Positions 34,026 to 43,385 of a DNA stretch of 64,000 nt are shown in pieces; position 1 is the stretch's first letter, and each line of letters begins with the position of its first letter. The translations under genes and the position numbers were made by a program. Source of the DNA: Clostridia bacterium. GTDB lineage: Bacteria; Bacillota; Clostridia; Oscillospirales; RGIG8002. The stretch lies in the NCBI GenBank assembly GCA_017620395.1, contig JAFZQJ010000027.1, positions 18,331 through 82,330 on the forward strand, in the 5' to 3' direction. A model generated the notes under the pieces. The model was not told where the DNA came from and did not search any database. It was given only the letters and a program-made list of their open reading frames with translations.

Positions 34026-34054
34026 TTTTTTTCAAAAAATTTCACTATTATAAT
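34026..34054 (+). promoter_or_regulatory. Probable promoter of hprK
   Basis: A perfect TATAAT at 34049-34054 with a T-rich, poorly matching -35 region 17 bases upstream, about 65 bases before the hprK start. It overlaps the divergent rpmB promoter region, so only the -10 is convincing. Confidence 0.5.
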
Positions 34055-34085
34055 TTGATAAAACGAAATCGCTTAAAAAACCGGG

Positions 34086-34103
34086 CCGCCGACGCGTCGG
34101 CGG
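34086..34103. promoter_or_regulatory. 18-base perfect palindrome in the hprK leader
   Basis: CCGCCGACG joined directly to its complement CGTCGGCGG, between the presumed hprK promoter and its GGAGG site. It could be an operator or a leader hairpin affecting translation of hprK. It has no T-run. Confidence 0.5.
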
Positions 34104-34118
34104 GGAACGGAGGATAAT

Positions 34119-35078
34119 ATGCCCGCAAACAAAATTGTGCCGCTCAGGCACGTAATCGACGAACTCGGTCTGCGCGTGATATACGCGCCGGAGTATTACG
34201 GAAAAACGGAGATAATCACCTCCGAGATCAACCGTCCGGCGCTGCAGCTCGCGGGATTCTTCGAGGCCTACGACCCCAACCGCATACAGATCGTCGGAAT
34301 GGTCGAAACGATCTACCTGCGCGACCTCGATCACGAGGCGAGAGCGAAAAGTATTGACGGTCTTTTCGCCGCCGGACTTCCGCTTCTCGTCGTGACGCGC
34401 TCGATCGAGCCGTTCCCGGAGATGATCGAAGCGGCGCAGAAATACGGCGTTACGCTCGCGCAGTCCGCGGCTACTACGTCGGAGTTCACCGCCGCGCTCA
34501 TAAGCTATCTTAACGTCGAAATGGCGCCGTATATCAATCAGCATGGTGTGCTCGTTGAGGTCTACGGCGAAGGCGTGCTGCTTCTGGGCAACAGCGGCGT
34601 CGGTAAGAGCGAGACCGCGATAGAGCTCGTCAAGCGCGGACACCGCCTTATCGCCGACGATTCCGTCGAGATCAAGCGCGTTTCTTCAAAAACGCTCGTC
34701 GGCACCGCGCCGGAGATCATCCGCCACTATATCGAGCTGCGCGGCATCGGCATCGTCGACGTCCGCCGCCTGTTCGGTATGGGCTCGGTCAAGCTGACCG
34801 AAAAGATCGACCTGGTCGTCCATCTCGAGCCGTGGAGCGAGGACGTGGTCTACGACAGAATGGGTATGGAAACGGAATACACGAGCATCCTCGGGATCAA
34901 CGTGCCGTCCGTGACGATACCGGTCAAGCCCGGACGCAACCTCGCGATAATCGTCGAGGTCGCGGCGATGAACAACAGACAGAAAAAACTCGGCTACAAC
35001 GCCGCCGCGGAGCTTGACGCGAAGATCACCCGCGGCAGCCGCGAAGCGCAGATGCTATCGGAGATGAACGAAGTATGA
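34119..35078 (+). CDS. hprK: HPr kinase/phosphorylase
   Basis: Phosphorylates and dephosphorylates Ser46 of HPr, the central switch of carbon catabolite control in Firmicutes. The 319-residue protein has the N-terminal domain and then the P-loop GNSGVGKSETAI at about 157, followed by RLIADD and the signature region LRGIGIVDVRRLFG. It starts after a good GGAGG and its stop overlaps the start of glk, tying sugar sensing to glucose phosphorylation. Confidence 0.96.
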   Translation: MPANKIVPLRHVIDELGLRVIYAPEYYGKTEIITSEINRPALQLAGFFEAYDPNRIQIVGMVETIYLRDLDHEARAKSIDGLFAAGLPLLVVTRSIEPFPEMIEAAQKYGVTLAQSAATTSEFTAALISYLNVEMAPYINQHGVLVEVYGEGVLLLGNSGVGKSETAIELVKRGHRLIADDSVEIKRVSSKTLVGTAPEIIRHYIELRGIGIVDVRRLFGMGSVKLTEKIDLVVHLEPWSEDVVYDRMGMETEYTSILGINVPSVTIPVKPGRNLAIIVEVAAMNNRQKKLGYNAAAELDAKITRGSREAQMLSEMNEV

Positions 35079-36028
35079 AAAGAATAGGCATAGACCTCGG
35101 CGGCACTTACATAAAAGCCGGTATAACCGACGAAAACAACGACATAATCTTCAGAGGGGAAGCGCCCACCGGTCTGCCTTGTCCGGCGGAGACCGTCGCG
35201 GATAACGTCGCCGCGCTCGTCAAAAATCTCACGGCGGACGCCGGTCTCACGCTCGACGATATAGAGAGCATCGGAATGGGCAGCCCCGGCACAGTCGACT
35301 GCGATCACGGCATAGTGGAATACGCCAACAACCTCGGCTTCCGCGACGTGCATTTCTCCGATATGCTCCGCGAACGCATCGGCAAGCCGCTTTATATGGG
35401 CAACGACGCGAACGTCGCCGCCTACGGTGAATACGTCAAGTGCGGCGAAAAATACACCTCATTCGTTTTCATCACGCTCGGAACGGGCGTAGGCGGGGGA
35501 ATAATAATCGACGGCAAGATTTACACCGGCTTCAATTTCGCCGGCGCGGAGCTCGGCCACATAGTTATCCAAAAGGACGGTTATCCCTGCACCTGCGGCA
35601 GAAAGGGCTGCTGGGAGAGCTATTCCTCTACCAACGCGCTTATCAGAATGTGCCGCGAGGAGATGGCGAAGGATAAAAACTCCGCGCTCTGGCGCCTCTG
35701 CGGAGGCGACGAAGGCAAGGTCAGCGGCAGAACGGTCTTCGCCGCGGTTGCAGAAGGCGACGCAGCGGCAAAAGCCGCGCTGAAGGTCTTTATCGACTAC
35801 CTCGCCTGCGGTATCGCGAGCGTAATAAACATCTTCCAGCCGGAGGTGCTCTGCATAGGCGGCGGCATCTCTGCGCAGGAGGAATACCTAATCAAGCCGC
35901 TGAAAAAGGCGGTGGAGTCCGAAACCTACGGTATGGGCGGCGGCAAGCGCACCGAGATACGCGCCGCCAGGCTGCTCAACGACGCAGGGATCATCGGAGC
36001 CGCCGCGCTCGGCGATATCTATAAATAG
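35075..36028 (+). CDS. glk: ROK-family glucokinase
   Basis: Phosphorylates glucose (possibly other hexoses) with ATP. The 317-residue protein begins with IGIDLGGTYIKAGI (phosphate loop), has the ROK sugar-binding region ELGHIVIQ with catalytic Asp expected in GNDANVAAYGE, and the zinc motif CTCGRKGCWESYSS. ATGA overlap with hprK suggests coupled translation. The family fits GlcK; precise sugar specificity is inferred. Confidence 0.93.
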   Translation: MKRIGIDLGGTYIKAGITDENNDIIFRGEAPTGLPCPAETVADNVAALVKNLTADAGLTLDDIESIGMGSPGTVDCDHGIVEYANNLGFRDVHFSDMLRERIGKPLYMGNDANVAAYGEYVKCGEKYTSFVFITLGTGVGGGIIIDGKIYTGFNFAGAELGHIVIQKDGYPCTCGRKGCWESYSSTNALIRMCREEMAKDKNSALWRLCGGDEGKVSGRTVFAAVAEGDAAAKAALKVFIDYLACGIASVINIFQPEVLCIGGGISAQEEYLIKPLKKAVESETYGMGGGKRTEIRAARLLNDAGIIGAAALGDIYK

Positions 36029-36047
36029 AATCATTCGGAGGAAAGCC

Positions 36048-36938
36048 TTGGAGCTTATTAAACGCTTTCGGACAATCAAATACCTTACCGACGAGCCGAT
36101 GAGCCGGCACACGACCTTCCGCACGGGCGGTCCGGCAGATCTTATGCTGCTTCCTTCTTCCGTCGCGGAGCTTTGCGAAGCGCTCGCGATCCTTCGCGAA
36201 GAAGGAGTGACACCGTTCGTTCTCGGCAACGGATCGAATCTTCTCGTTTCAGACAAGGGGATAAGGGGCGTCGTCATCAAGATCGGCGCCGGAATGGACG
36301 GGGTGATCGCCGACGGCAGCCGCGTTATCTGCGGCGCGGGCGCGCTTTTGACGCGTTTCTGCACTTTCGCGGCGGAAAACTCGCTTTCGGGCGCGGAAGC
36401 GCTTTACGGTATCCCGGGATCAGTCGGCGGCGCGGTTTATATGAACGCCGGAGCGTACGGCTCGGAGATAAAAGATATCCTCGTCAGCGCCGACTATATT
36501 GAACCGGACGGCAAGACCGGAACGCTTCACGGCGTCGAGGGATACGGCTACAGGCGCAGTCCTTTCACAGACGGCGATAGGATAATAACGTCCGCCGTTT
36601 TCGCGTTGAAGACCGGAAAACGTTCGGAAATCGAAGCGAAAATGGCGGAGATCAAGACGCGCCGGACCGAAAAACAGCCGCTGAATTACCCGAGCGCAGG
36701 CAGCGTCTTCAAACGTCCGGAGGGGTACTTTGCCGCGGCGCTTATCGACCAAGCGGGACTTAAAGGAACGACCGTCGGAGGCGCCTGCGTCAGCGAAAAA
36801 CACGCAGGTTTTATTGTCAACAAAGGCGGCGCGACGACGGATGACATTCTGCGTCTTATCGACATCGTGAAAGAGAAGGTTCTGACCGATTCCGGCGTCG
36901 CGCTGGAAATGGAAGTCAGATTCGTGGGGGAGGAATAG
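36048..36938 (+). CDS. murB: UDP-N-acetylenolpyruvoylglucosamine reductase
   Basis: Reduces UDP-GlcNAc-enolpyruvate to UDP-MurNAc in peptidoglycan precursor synthesis, using FAD and NADPH. The 296-residue type II MurB has HTTFRTGGPADLM at the N terminus, the FAD-binding GNGSNLLVSD, ALYGIPGSVGGAVYMNAGA, and the active-site Ser in PSAGSVFKRPEG. The start is TTG 7 bases after CGGAGGAAA; no ATG gives the conserved N terminus. It is followed by rapZ after one base. Confidence 0.96.
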   Translation: MELIKRFRTIKYLTDEPMSRHTTFRTGGPADLMLLPSSVAELCEALAILREEGVTPFVLGNGSNLLVSDKGIRGVVIKIGAGMDGVIADGSRVICGAGALLTRFCTFAAENSLSGAEALYGIPGSVGGAVYMNAGAYGSEIKDILVSADYIEPDGKTGTLHGVEGYGYRRSPFTDGDRIITSAVFALKTGKRSEIEAKMAEIKTRRTEKQPLNYPSAGSVFKRPEGYFAAALIDQAGLKGTTVGGACVSEKHAGFIVNKGGATTDDILRLIDIVKEKVLTDSGVALEMEVRFVGEE

Positions 36939-36939
36939 A

Positions 36940-37788
36940 ATGGGCAACACGGTATTTATAACGGGTATGTCGGGCGCCGGGAAATCCCGTGCGATAAACG
37001 CGCTCGAGGATATGGAATACTACTGCGTGGATAATCTCCCCGCAAGTCTGGCGACCACATTCGCCGACCTTGTTTCGCAGTCGCGGGACAAGCTCTCAAA
37101 CGTCGCTATCGTTATCGACACCCGCGACGGAGAAAACGTCGGCGTCGAGCTTTCGGCCGCGCTTCGCGAACTGACCGAAAGGGGCATCGGATACAAGGTG
37201 CTTTTCCTCGAAGCGTCAACTCCCACTATCGTGCGCCGCTACCGCGAAACGCGCCGCAGGCACCCGCTGGCGCACTCCACCGGAAGCGACGTATCCAACG
37301 CGATAGAACGCGAGCGCGAATTGCTTACACCGCTGCGTTCCATGGCTGATTACATCATAGACACGAGCAATTCCACTCCCGCGCAGCTCCGCGAACGCAT
37401 AGTTTCGCTTTTCTCGACTGAAAAGAGTTCGGGCATGGCGATCTCCTGCGTATCGTTCGGATTCAAGTTCGGCGTTCCCACCGACGCGGATCTCGTTTTC
37501 GACGTCCGCTGTCTGCCGAATCCGTTTTACGTTGACGAGCTGAAGCATCATACCGGTCTCGAAGAACCCGTAAAAGAGTTCATTTTTTCTCATAAGTCGT
37601 CCAACGATTTTCTTGCCAAGATAATCGATTTCGTCGATTACGCCATACCGCTTTACGCGGAGGAGGGCAAGAGCCAACTCGTTATCGCCATCGGCTGCAC
37701 CGGCGGCAGACACCGTTCCGTCGCGTTCGCGCAGGCGGTCGCGGATCATATAGGCGCCGAGGCCATACACAGAGATATCACGAAATAG
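36940..37788 (+). CDS. rapZ: RNase adapter/nucleotide-binding protein RapZ (YvcJ)
   Basis: A 282-residue P-loop protein with GMSGAGKSRA at 9-18 and a second nucleotide or ligand site in the C-terminal half (CTGGRHRSVAFA). In Gram-negatives it controls GlmS through small RNAs; in Firmicutes (YvcJ) it affects competence and cell wall metabolism. It lies between murB and whiA. The yvcK gene that normally separates rapZ and whiA is absent here. Confidence 0.94.
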   Translation: MGNTVFITGMSGAGKSRAINALEDMEYYCVDNLPASLATTFADLVSQSRDKLSNVAIVIDTRDGENVGVELSAALRELTERGIGYKVLFLEASTPTIVRRYRETRRRHPLAHSTGSDVSNAIERERELLTPLRSMADYIIDTSNSTPAQLRERIVSLFSTEKSSGMAISCVSFGFKFGVPTDADLVFDVRCLPNPFYVDELKHHTGLEEPVKEFIFSHKSSNDFLAKIIDFVDYAIPLYAEEGKSQLVIAIGCTGGRHRSVAFAQAVADHIGAEAIHRDITK

Positions 37789-37798
37789 CGGAGCGGAT

Positions 37799-38683
37799 AT
37801 GTCTTTTTCATCTGAAACCAAAACCGAATTATGTGAACAGTCGCTTGGCGAAACCTGTTGCGTAACGGCTGAATGCTACGGTATGCTGCTTTTTTGCAGA
37901 GAATTCGGCGAACGCCGCATCCGTATCGTGACCGAGAGCGAAGCGGTCGTAAAGCGATTTCGGGAGCTTTGCAGGTCGCTCTTTTCTATTTCGCCGAAGA
38001 GCTTGCAGAGTCGGGCATCCGGAAAGAATGAAGTCGTAATCTCCGGCGACGACGCCGAACGCATATTCAGCTTTTTCGGCCATGACGAAATGCAGGTATC
38101 AACCCGTGTGAACCGCGATATAGTCTTCCCTCAATGCTGCCGCAGGTCGTTCCTGCGGGGAGCGTACCTTACCGGCGGAAGCGTTACCGATCCTAACAGC
38201 GCGTATCATCTCGAAATAGCGACGCCGTTGTTCAACCTTTCAAACGACATAGCCGAAATAATGGCGAGCCTCGGCCTTTCGCCGAAGCGCGTAAAGCGCG
38301 GAGGCAAAAACGTCGTCTATTTCAAATCCAGTGAAGAGATAGAGGATTTTCTCAACAATATCGGCGCAGGTTCGAGCGCGTTTCGTCTGATGGAAGTCAA
38401 GGTCATGAAGGACGTCAGAAACCGCGCCAACCGCCTGAGCAACTGCGACAGCTTCAATATTTCACGCAGCATCAACGCCGGCGTCGAGCAGGCGGAAAAA
38501 ATACGCAAGACGCTTGAAACAAAGGGTAAAGCGTATTTTCCGCAGGAGCTCCGCGAGCTCGCGCAGATACGCGTCGATAATCCGGAAGCGTCGCTCCGCG
38601 AACTCGGCGAAATGCTCGAAAAACCGCTTTCGAAATCCGGCGTCAGCCACAAGCTCAGAAGGATAATGGAGTATACCGAATGA
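37799..38683 (+). CDS. whiA: Sporulation/cell-division regulator WhiA
   Basis: A 294-residue DNA-binding protein with an N-terminal LAGLIDADG-like half (RSFLRGAYLTGGSVTDP) and a C-terminal helix-turn-helix (SLRELGEMLEKPLSKSGVSHKLRRI). It influences division and chromosome segregation in Firmicutes and sporulation in actinobacteria. It starts 10 bases after rapZ with a GGAG site, and its stop overlaps dnaE. Confidence 0.95.
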   Translation: MSFSSETKTELCEQSLGETCCVTAECYGMLLFCREFGERRIRIVTESEAVVKRFRELCRSLFSISPKSLQSRASGKNEVVISGDDAERIFSFFGHDEMQVSTRVNRDIVFPQCCRRSFLRGAYLTGGSVTDPNSAYHLEIATPLFNLSNDIAEIMASLGLSPKRVKRGGKNVVYFKSSEEIEDFLNNIGAGSSAFRLMEVKVMKDVRNRANRLSNCDSFNISRSINAGVEQAEKIRKTLETKGKAYFPQELRELAQIRVDNPEASLRELGEMLEKPLSKSGVSHKLRRIMEYTE

Positions 38684-41600
38684 CCGATTTCGTCCACCTT
38701 CACGTTCACAGCGAATACAGTCTCCTTGACGGCGCGTGCCGCATCAAGGAGCTTGTTTCGCGTGCGAAGGAAATGGGGCAGACGGCGGTCGCGATAACCG
38801 ACCACGGCGTAATGTACGGCGCGGTCGATTTTTATAAAGAATGCAGAGCGCAGGGGATAAAGCCGATCATCGGCTGCGAGGTCTACGTCGCCCCGCGCAC
38901 GCGCTTCGACAAAGAGCACGCGTACGACTCAAACTACAACCATTTGATTCTGTTGTGTGAAAACGACGAGGGCTATCACAATCTGATGAAGCTCGTTTCC
39001 GTCGGATTCACCGAGGGCTTTTACGTCAAGCCGCGAGTGGACGAAGAAACGCTGCGCAAATACAGCCGCGGGCTAATCTGCCTTTCCGGCTGCATCGCCG
39101 GCGAGGTGCCGCAGAAGCTTCTTTTCGGCGACTACGACGGAGCTAAACGCGCCGCGCTGAAGCACCTTGAGATATTCGGCGAGGGCAACTACTTCCTCGA
39201 GGTCCAGGATCACGATATGGACGAGGAGCGCCGCGTTCTGCCGCAGCTTAAACAGCTTTCCGAAGAAACCGGCATACCGATGGCGGCGACCAACGACGCG
39301 CACTATATCACGAAGGACGACGCGCTGCTTCAGCGCGTGCTTATGTGCGTGCAGATGAACCGCACGCTCGACGATCCGGAGAAGTACGGCTTTCCGACAG
39401 AAGAGTTCTATCTCAAATCCGGCGACGAAATGGCGGAACGCTTCGGCGGTTTCGACGGCGCAATCGAAAATACCGTGAAGATCGCCGAGCGCTGCAACGT
39501 GGAGATCGAATTCGGCGTTACAAAGCTGCCGTATTTCGTGCCGGAAAACGACGAAACCCCTTACGACTGCCTCTGCCGTTTATGCTTTGAGGGCATGAAG
39601 AAACGCTACGGCGATAATCCTTCGAAAGAGATCACCGACCGCCTTGATTACGAGATCAAGACCATAAGCAAGATGGGGTACGTCGAGTATTATCTCATCG
39701 TCCACGATTTCATACACTATGCCAAAACGCACGATATACCCGTCGGACCCGGCAGGGGGAGCGGCGCCGGAAGTCTTGTCGCGTACTGCATCGGCATAAC
39801 CGGCATCGACCCGATAAAATACGGGCTGATTTTCGAGCGCTTTCTCAATCCCGAGCGTATTTCGATGCCCGACTTTGACGTTGACTTCTGCGTTGAGAAG
39901 CGCGGGCAGGTCATCAACTATATCTCCGAGAAATACGGCGAAAGCCACGTCGCGCAGATAATCACCTTCGGAACGATGGCGGCTCGCGCGGCGATACGCG
40001 ACGTCGGCAGAGTGCTCGGAATACCATATTCCGACGTCGACCGCATCTCGAAGATGATCCCGTTCATGACCGACCTTACTACCGCGCTCGCACGCAATAG
40101 GGAACTGCGCGAAAAATACGACGAGGGCGGGCAGATAAAGAAGCTTATCGACCTTGCGCTCCGCGCCGAGGGGATGCCGCGCCATGCGTCCACCCACGCC
40201 GCGGGCGTCGTGATAACGCGAGGCGAGGTCACGGAGTACGTTCCGCTGATGAAAAACTCCGACTCGATCGTCACGCAATACCCGATGGGGACTCTCGAGC
40301 AGCTCGGATTGCTGAAGATAGACTGCCTCGGCCTCCGCAACCTTACCGTTATCGACAACGCCGTCAAGGCGATACGCCGCAAACGGCCCGACTTCGATAT
40401 CAACGAGATATCCCACGAGGAAAAGCGCGTCTACGATATGCTGTCGAAAGGGCATACCGAGGGCGTATTCCAGCTCGAGTCGGCGGGGATGCGCAATCTG
40501 CTTTCGTCGCTGAAACCGGAACATCTCGAAGATATCATAGCCGCCATTTCGCTTTACCGGCCCGGCCCTATGGATTCGATACCGAAGTATCTCGAATACC
40601 GCGCGCATCCGGAAAGAATAAAATACGACCACCCGCTGCTTGAGAACATCCTCAAGGTGACGAGCGGCTGCGTGATATATCAGGAGCAGGTAATGCAGAT
40701 CGTCCGCGACCTCGCCGGCTATTCGCTCGGCAGGGCGGACCTCGTCCGCCGTGCTATGAGCAAAAAGAAAGCGGACGTGATGAAAAAGGAACGTCACAAC
40801 TTCATCTACGGCAAGTCTGAAGACGAAGACGGCCCTGCCATAGACGGCTGCATCAAGCGCGGAGTCGACGAAAAGACGGCGAACCGCATTTTCGACGATA
40901 TGATGTCCTTCGCGTCGTACGCGTTCAATAAATCCCACGCCGCCGCGTACGCGATCGTCGCTTACCAGACCGCCTATCTGAAGGCGCTTTATCCGAAGGA
41001 ATACATGGCGGCGCTGCTGACAAGCGTAATGGGCAGCGCTGAAAAAATCGCCGAATACATCAACGAGTGCCGACGCATAAACATCAAGATACTGCCGCCG
41101 AGCATAAACGAGAGCTTCGAGAGCTTCGTAGCCGGCGATGACGGGATCCGCGTCGGGCTTCTTACGATAAAAGGCGTCGGTTTGAAGTACCTCAACGACT
41201 GCGTCCGGGAGAGGGAAGCGAACGGCAAATTCAAGTCCGTTTTCGACTTCATAAAGCGCACGTCGAAGTATGAATCGAACAAGCGTGCCGTCGAAAGTCT
41301 GATAAAGTGCGGCGCATTCGACGGTCTCGGTGCAACCCGCAAGCAGATGCTGATGAGCTACGAGGGTTATATGTCGCAGGTTTCCGCGTCCAAGAACCGC
41401 AACCTCGAAGGGCAGACGTCGCTTTTCGGATATATCGAGCGCAGCGACGATCTTTCGGAGCCGCGGCTTGAAAACGTAGGCGAATACCCGATCGCCGATC
41501 TGCTCAGAATGGAAAAAGAAACGCTCGGGCTTTACGTTTCGGGCCATCCGATGAGCGGCTACGAGGAAGCGGTCAAGCGCCGCGGCTGCGCCGATATCGC

Positions 41601-42192
41601 GCGCGTGCTCGCGGAATCCTCCGAGGAATACGGCGCCATAAGAGACGGCGACGTAGTTTCCGTCGCGGGAATCGTTGCGGAGATAAAGAAAAAAGCCACC
41701 AAAAACGGTCAGCTTATGGCGTTCGTAACGCTTGAAGATATGAGCGGACAGATCGAGTGTCTGCTTTTCCCGAATATATTTGAAAAGCTGGCGTCCCGTA
41801 TTTCCGCCGAAACGCCGTTATACGTCCGCGGCAGGGTAAGCGTCCACGAGGAGGAGGCGGCGAAGCTCGTCGCGAACGAGGCGTCGCTGCTGACCGATCC
41901 GGTCGCGCCACCGCGCCGCGCCGCGTACGAAGAGCCGGAAAGGGAAGAGCCGCCGCGCAGGAATATGCGCAGCGGACTCTATCTGAAGGTTCCGTCGAAG
42001 TCTTCGCGTGAGTTTGAGCGCGCGATGAAGCTTCTCGCCGTATTCGAGGGCGAAACGCCGGTGTACTTCTACTTCGACGATGAGAAATCGCTGAAATGCG
42101 CTCCGCGCAGCAGTTTCGTCAGTTTTAACGGCGTGCTGTTCGACGAGCTGAAAAAGCAGCTCGGCGACGGCTCTGTCAAACTGGTCGACTGA
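38680..42192 (+). CDS. dnaE: DNA polymerase III subunit alpha (DnaE)
   Basis: A 1170-residue replicative polymerase. The N-terminal PHP domain shows FVHLHVHSEYSLLDGA. The palm domain has GRGSGAGSLVAYC and the catalytic aspartates in MPDFDVDFC (around 397-404). There follow the fingers, a helix-hairpin-helix region and a C-terminal OB fold (VAGIVAEIKKKATKNGQLM). The length matches DnaE1 of Firmicutes, and PolC would be encoded elsewhere. ATGA overlap with whiA. Its last 17 bases overlap the 3' end of the convergent sigK. Confidence 0.97.
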   Translation: MTDFVHLHVHSEYSLLDGACRIKELVSRAKEMGQTAVAITDHGVMYGAVDFYKECRAQGIKPIIGCEVYVAPRTRFDKEHAYDSNYNHLILLCENDEGYHNLMKLVSVGFTEGFYVKPRVDEETLRKYSRGLICLSGCIAGEVPQKLLFGDYDGAKRAALKHLEIFGEGNYFLEVQDHDMDEERRVLPQLKQLSEETGIPMAATNDAHYITKDDALLQRVLMCVQMNRTLDDPEKYGFPTEEFYLKSGDEMAERFGGFDGAIENTVKIAERCNVEIEFGVTKLPYFVPENDETPYDCLCRLCFEGMKKRYGDNPSKEITDRLDYEIKTISKMGYVEYYLIVHDFIHYAKTHDIPVGPGRGSGAGSLVAYCIGITGIDPIKYGLIFERFLNPERISMPDFDVDFCVEKRGQVINYISEKYGESHVAQIITFGTMAARAAIRDVGRVLGIPYSDVDRISKMIPFMTDLTTALARNRELREKYDEGGQIKKLIDLALRAEGMPRHASTHAAGVVITRGEVTEYVPLMKNSDSIVTQYPMGTLEQLGLLKIDCLGLRNLTVIDNAVKAIRRKRPDFDINEISHEEKRVYDMLSKGHTEGVFQLESAGMRNLLSSLKPEHLEDIIAAISLYRPGPMDSIPKYLEYRAHPERIKYDHPLLENILKVTSGCVIYQEQVMQIVRDLAGYSLGRADLVRRAMSKKKADVMKKERHNFIYGKSEDEDGPAIDGCIKRGVDEKTANRIFDDMMSFASYAFNKSHAAAYAIVAYQTAYLKALYPKEYMAALLTSVMGSAEKIAEYINECRRINIKILPPSINESFESFVAGDDGIRVGLLTIKGVGLKYLNDCVREREANGKFKSVFDFIKRTSKYESNKRAVESLIKCGAFDGLGATRKQMLMSYEGYMSQVSASKNRNLEGQTSLFGYIERSDDLSEPRLENVGEYPIADLLRMEKETLGLYVSGHPMSGYEEAVKRRGCADIARVLAESSEEYGAIRDGDVVSVAGIVAEIKKKATKNGQLMAFVTLEDMSGQIECLLFPNIFEKLASRISAETPLYVRGRVSVHEEEAAKLVANEASLLTDPVAPPRRAAYEEPEREEPPRRNMRSGLYLKVPSKSSREFERAMKLLAVFEGETPVYFYFDDEKSLKCAPRSSFVSFNGVLFDELKKQLGDGSVKLVD

Positions 42193-42877
42193 CTCCGTCG
42201 TTTTCGAGCGTTTTGCGAAGACTAAGCAGCGCCTTTTTTTCTATTCGCGAAACGTATGAGCGCGAGATTTTCATTGATTCCGCGACCTCGCGCTGCGTTC
42301 TCGGGCGGCGGTTATCGAGGCCGTACCGCATAACTATGATACGGCGCTCGCGGTCGCTGAGTCCTTGAACGCACCGCCTGAGTTTTTCGTTTTCCATCAT
42401 CCGCGAGATATTCTCGAACGTATCTTCTTCGCTGCAGATAACGTCGAGCAGCCGGATGGCGTTTCCATCCTTGTCGGTGTCGATCGGATCGTCTATGTAA
42501 ACCTCTGCGCCGGTCTTTTTCTGTCCGCGGAAAAACATGAGTATTTCGTTTTCGATGCATCTGGCCGCGTAGGTCGAGAGATTTATCCCTTTGTCCGTCT
42601 TGAAAGAGCCGATTGCTTTTATAAGTCCTATCGTGCCTATTGAAATCAAGTCGTCCTGGTCTTTGGCGTCCGAATGGTACTTCTTAACGATGTGAGCAAC
42701 AAGCCGCAGGTTATGCTCTATCAGCGTATCACGCGCAGAGGCGTCGCCGTTTTTCATCCGCTCAAGCGCTTCCTTTTCTTCCTTTTGAGAAAGCGGTTTT
42801 GGGAAGAAACCCGCCACGCCGACTTCGAGAGCAAAAAACGCGGCGTTTATCAGCAGAAGCAGTATGCCGTAAAACAT
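42176..42877 (-). CDS. sigK: Sporulation sigma factor SigK
   Basis: A 233-residue sigma-70 factor for late mother-cell gene expression. The N-terminal FFPKPLSQKEEKEALERM and EHNLRLVAHIVKKY blocks are the SigK pattern. Region 2 (DLISIGTIGLIKAIGSFK, YAARCIENEILMFFR) and region 4 (RTQREVAESMKISRSYVSRIEKKALLSLR) are complete. A hydrophobic prosequence (about 1-22) indicates a membrane-bound pro-SigK that needs proteolysis. The gene is continuous, with no skin-type insertion. The 3' end overlaps dnaE. The bofC-like gene is immediately upstream in the same direction. Confidence 0.94.
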   Translation of the reverse strand: MFYGILLLLINAAFFALEVGVAGFFPKPLSQKEEKEALERMKNGDASARDTLIEHNLRLVAHIVKKYHSDAKDQDDLISIGTIGLIKAIGSFKTDKGINLSTYAARCIENEILMFFRGQKKTGAEVYIDDPIDTDKDGNAIRLLDVICSEEDTFENISRMMENEKLRRCVQGLSDRERRIIVMRYGLDNRRPRTQREVAESMKISRSYVSRIEKKALLSLRKTLENDGVSRPV

Positions 42878-42939
42878 TAAACCATCACTCCCGTGATAAT
42901 AATATGCCGAGGCGGCCGCTTCCGTGCAAGTCCGTTCGC

Positions 42940-43254
42940 CTATGATGAAAAATCTTCTATCCTGCGGTTGAGCTCATCGTCGTCCGCGGCGTATACGCCG
43001 CGTATCAGCGCAAGTCTGTCGCTTTCGGGCAGGGTGCGTGTGTCAACCTCGACAACGGTTAGCGGCTCGCTTATGCCGGGCTTGAACACGCCTATCAAAC
43101 CGTTGTATTCACGAAGGAAGTAACCGTCAACCTCGGAGACTGTCGACGCGGGCGGCGTCGGAATTGAGGCTGCGCGTTTTGTGATTTGAGGCGTTACCAG
43201 CGCCAATACCGCAGAAACCGCAAGAACAGAAGAGAGTATTATTCGTTTTTTCAT
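42940..43254 (-). CDS. Small secreted or anchored protein, BofC-C-terminal-like
   Basis: A 104-residue protein with an N-terminal hydrophobic segment (MKKRIILSSVLAVSAVLALV) and a C-terminal part (GYFLREYNGLIGVFKPG, then LPESDRLALIRG) that resembles the C-terminal domain found in BofC-like forespore proteins. BofC takes part in the checkpoint that restrains pro-SigK cleavage. The start at 43254 is chosen for its GAGGTG site; the open frame is longer. Its position directly upstream of sigK supports a sporulation role, but the similarity is over a short, weakly conserved region. Confidence 0.6.
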   Translation of the reverse strand: MKKRIILSSVLAVSAVLALVTPQITKRAASIPTPPASTVSEVDGYFLREYNGLIGVFKPGISEPLTVVEVDTRTLPESDRLALIRGVYAADDDELNRRIEDFSS

Positions 43255-43385
43255 CAGATCACCTCGGGTATACAATCCTACATACATGGGGTTACAATGC
43301 TGTTGATCGGCGCGTAACAGTCGGTTCTGTTATCGTTTTATATTCTGCGCGGAATAACGAAAAATAGTCATTACGAAAAAAACTC

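Noticed and set aside
39580..41547. 655-codon minus-strand open frame inside dnaE
   Set aside because: A shadow of GC-rich dnaE codon use; no ribosome-binding site or family features, and dnaE is certain.
42176..42877. sigK interrupted by a skin-like element
   Set aside because: The gene is continuous from prosequence to region 4.
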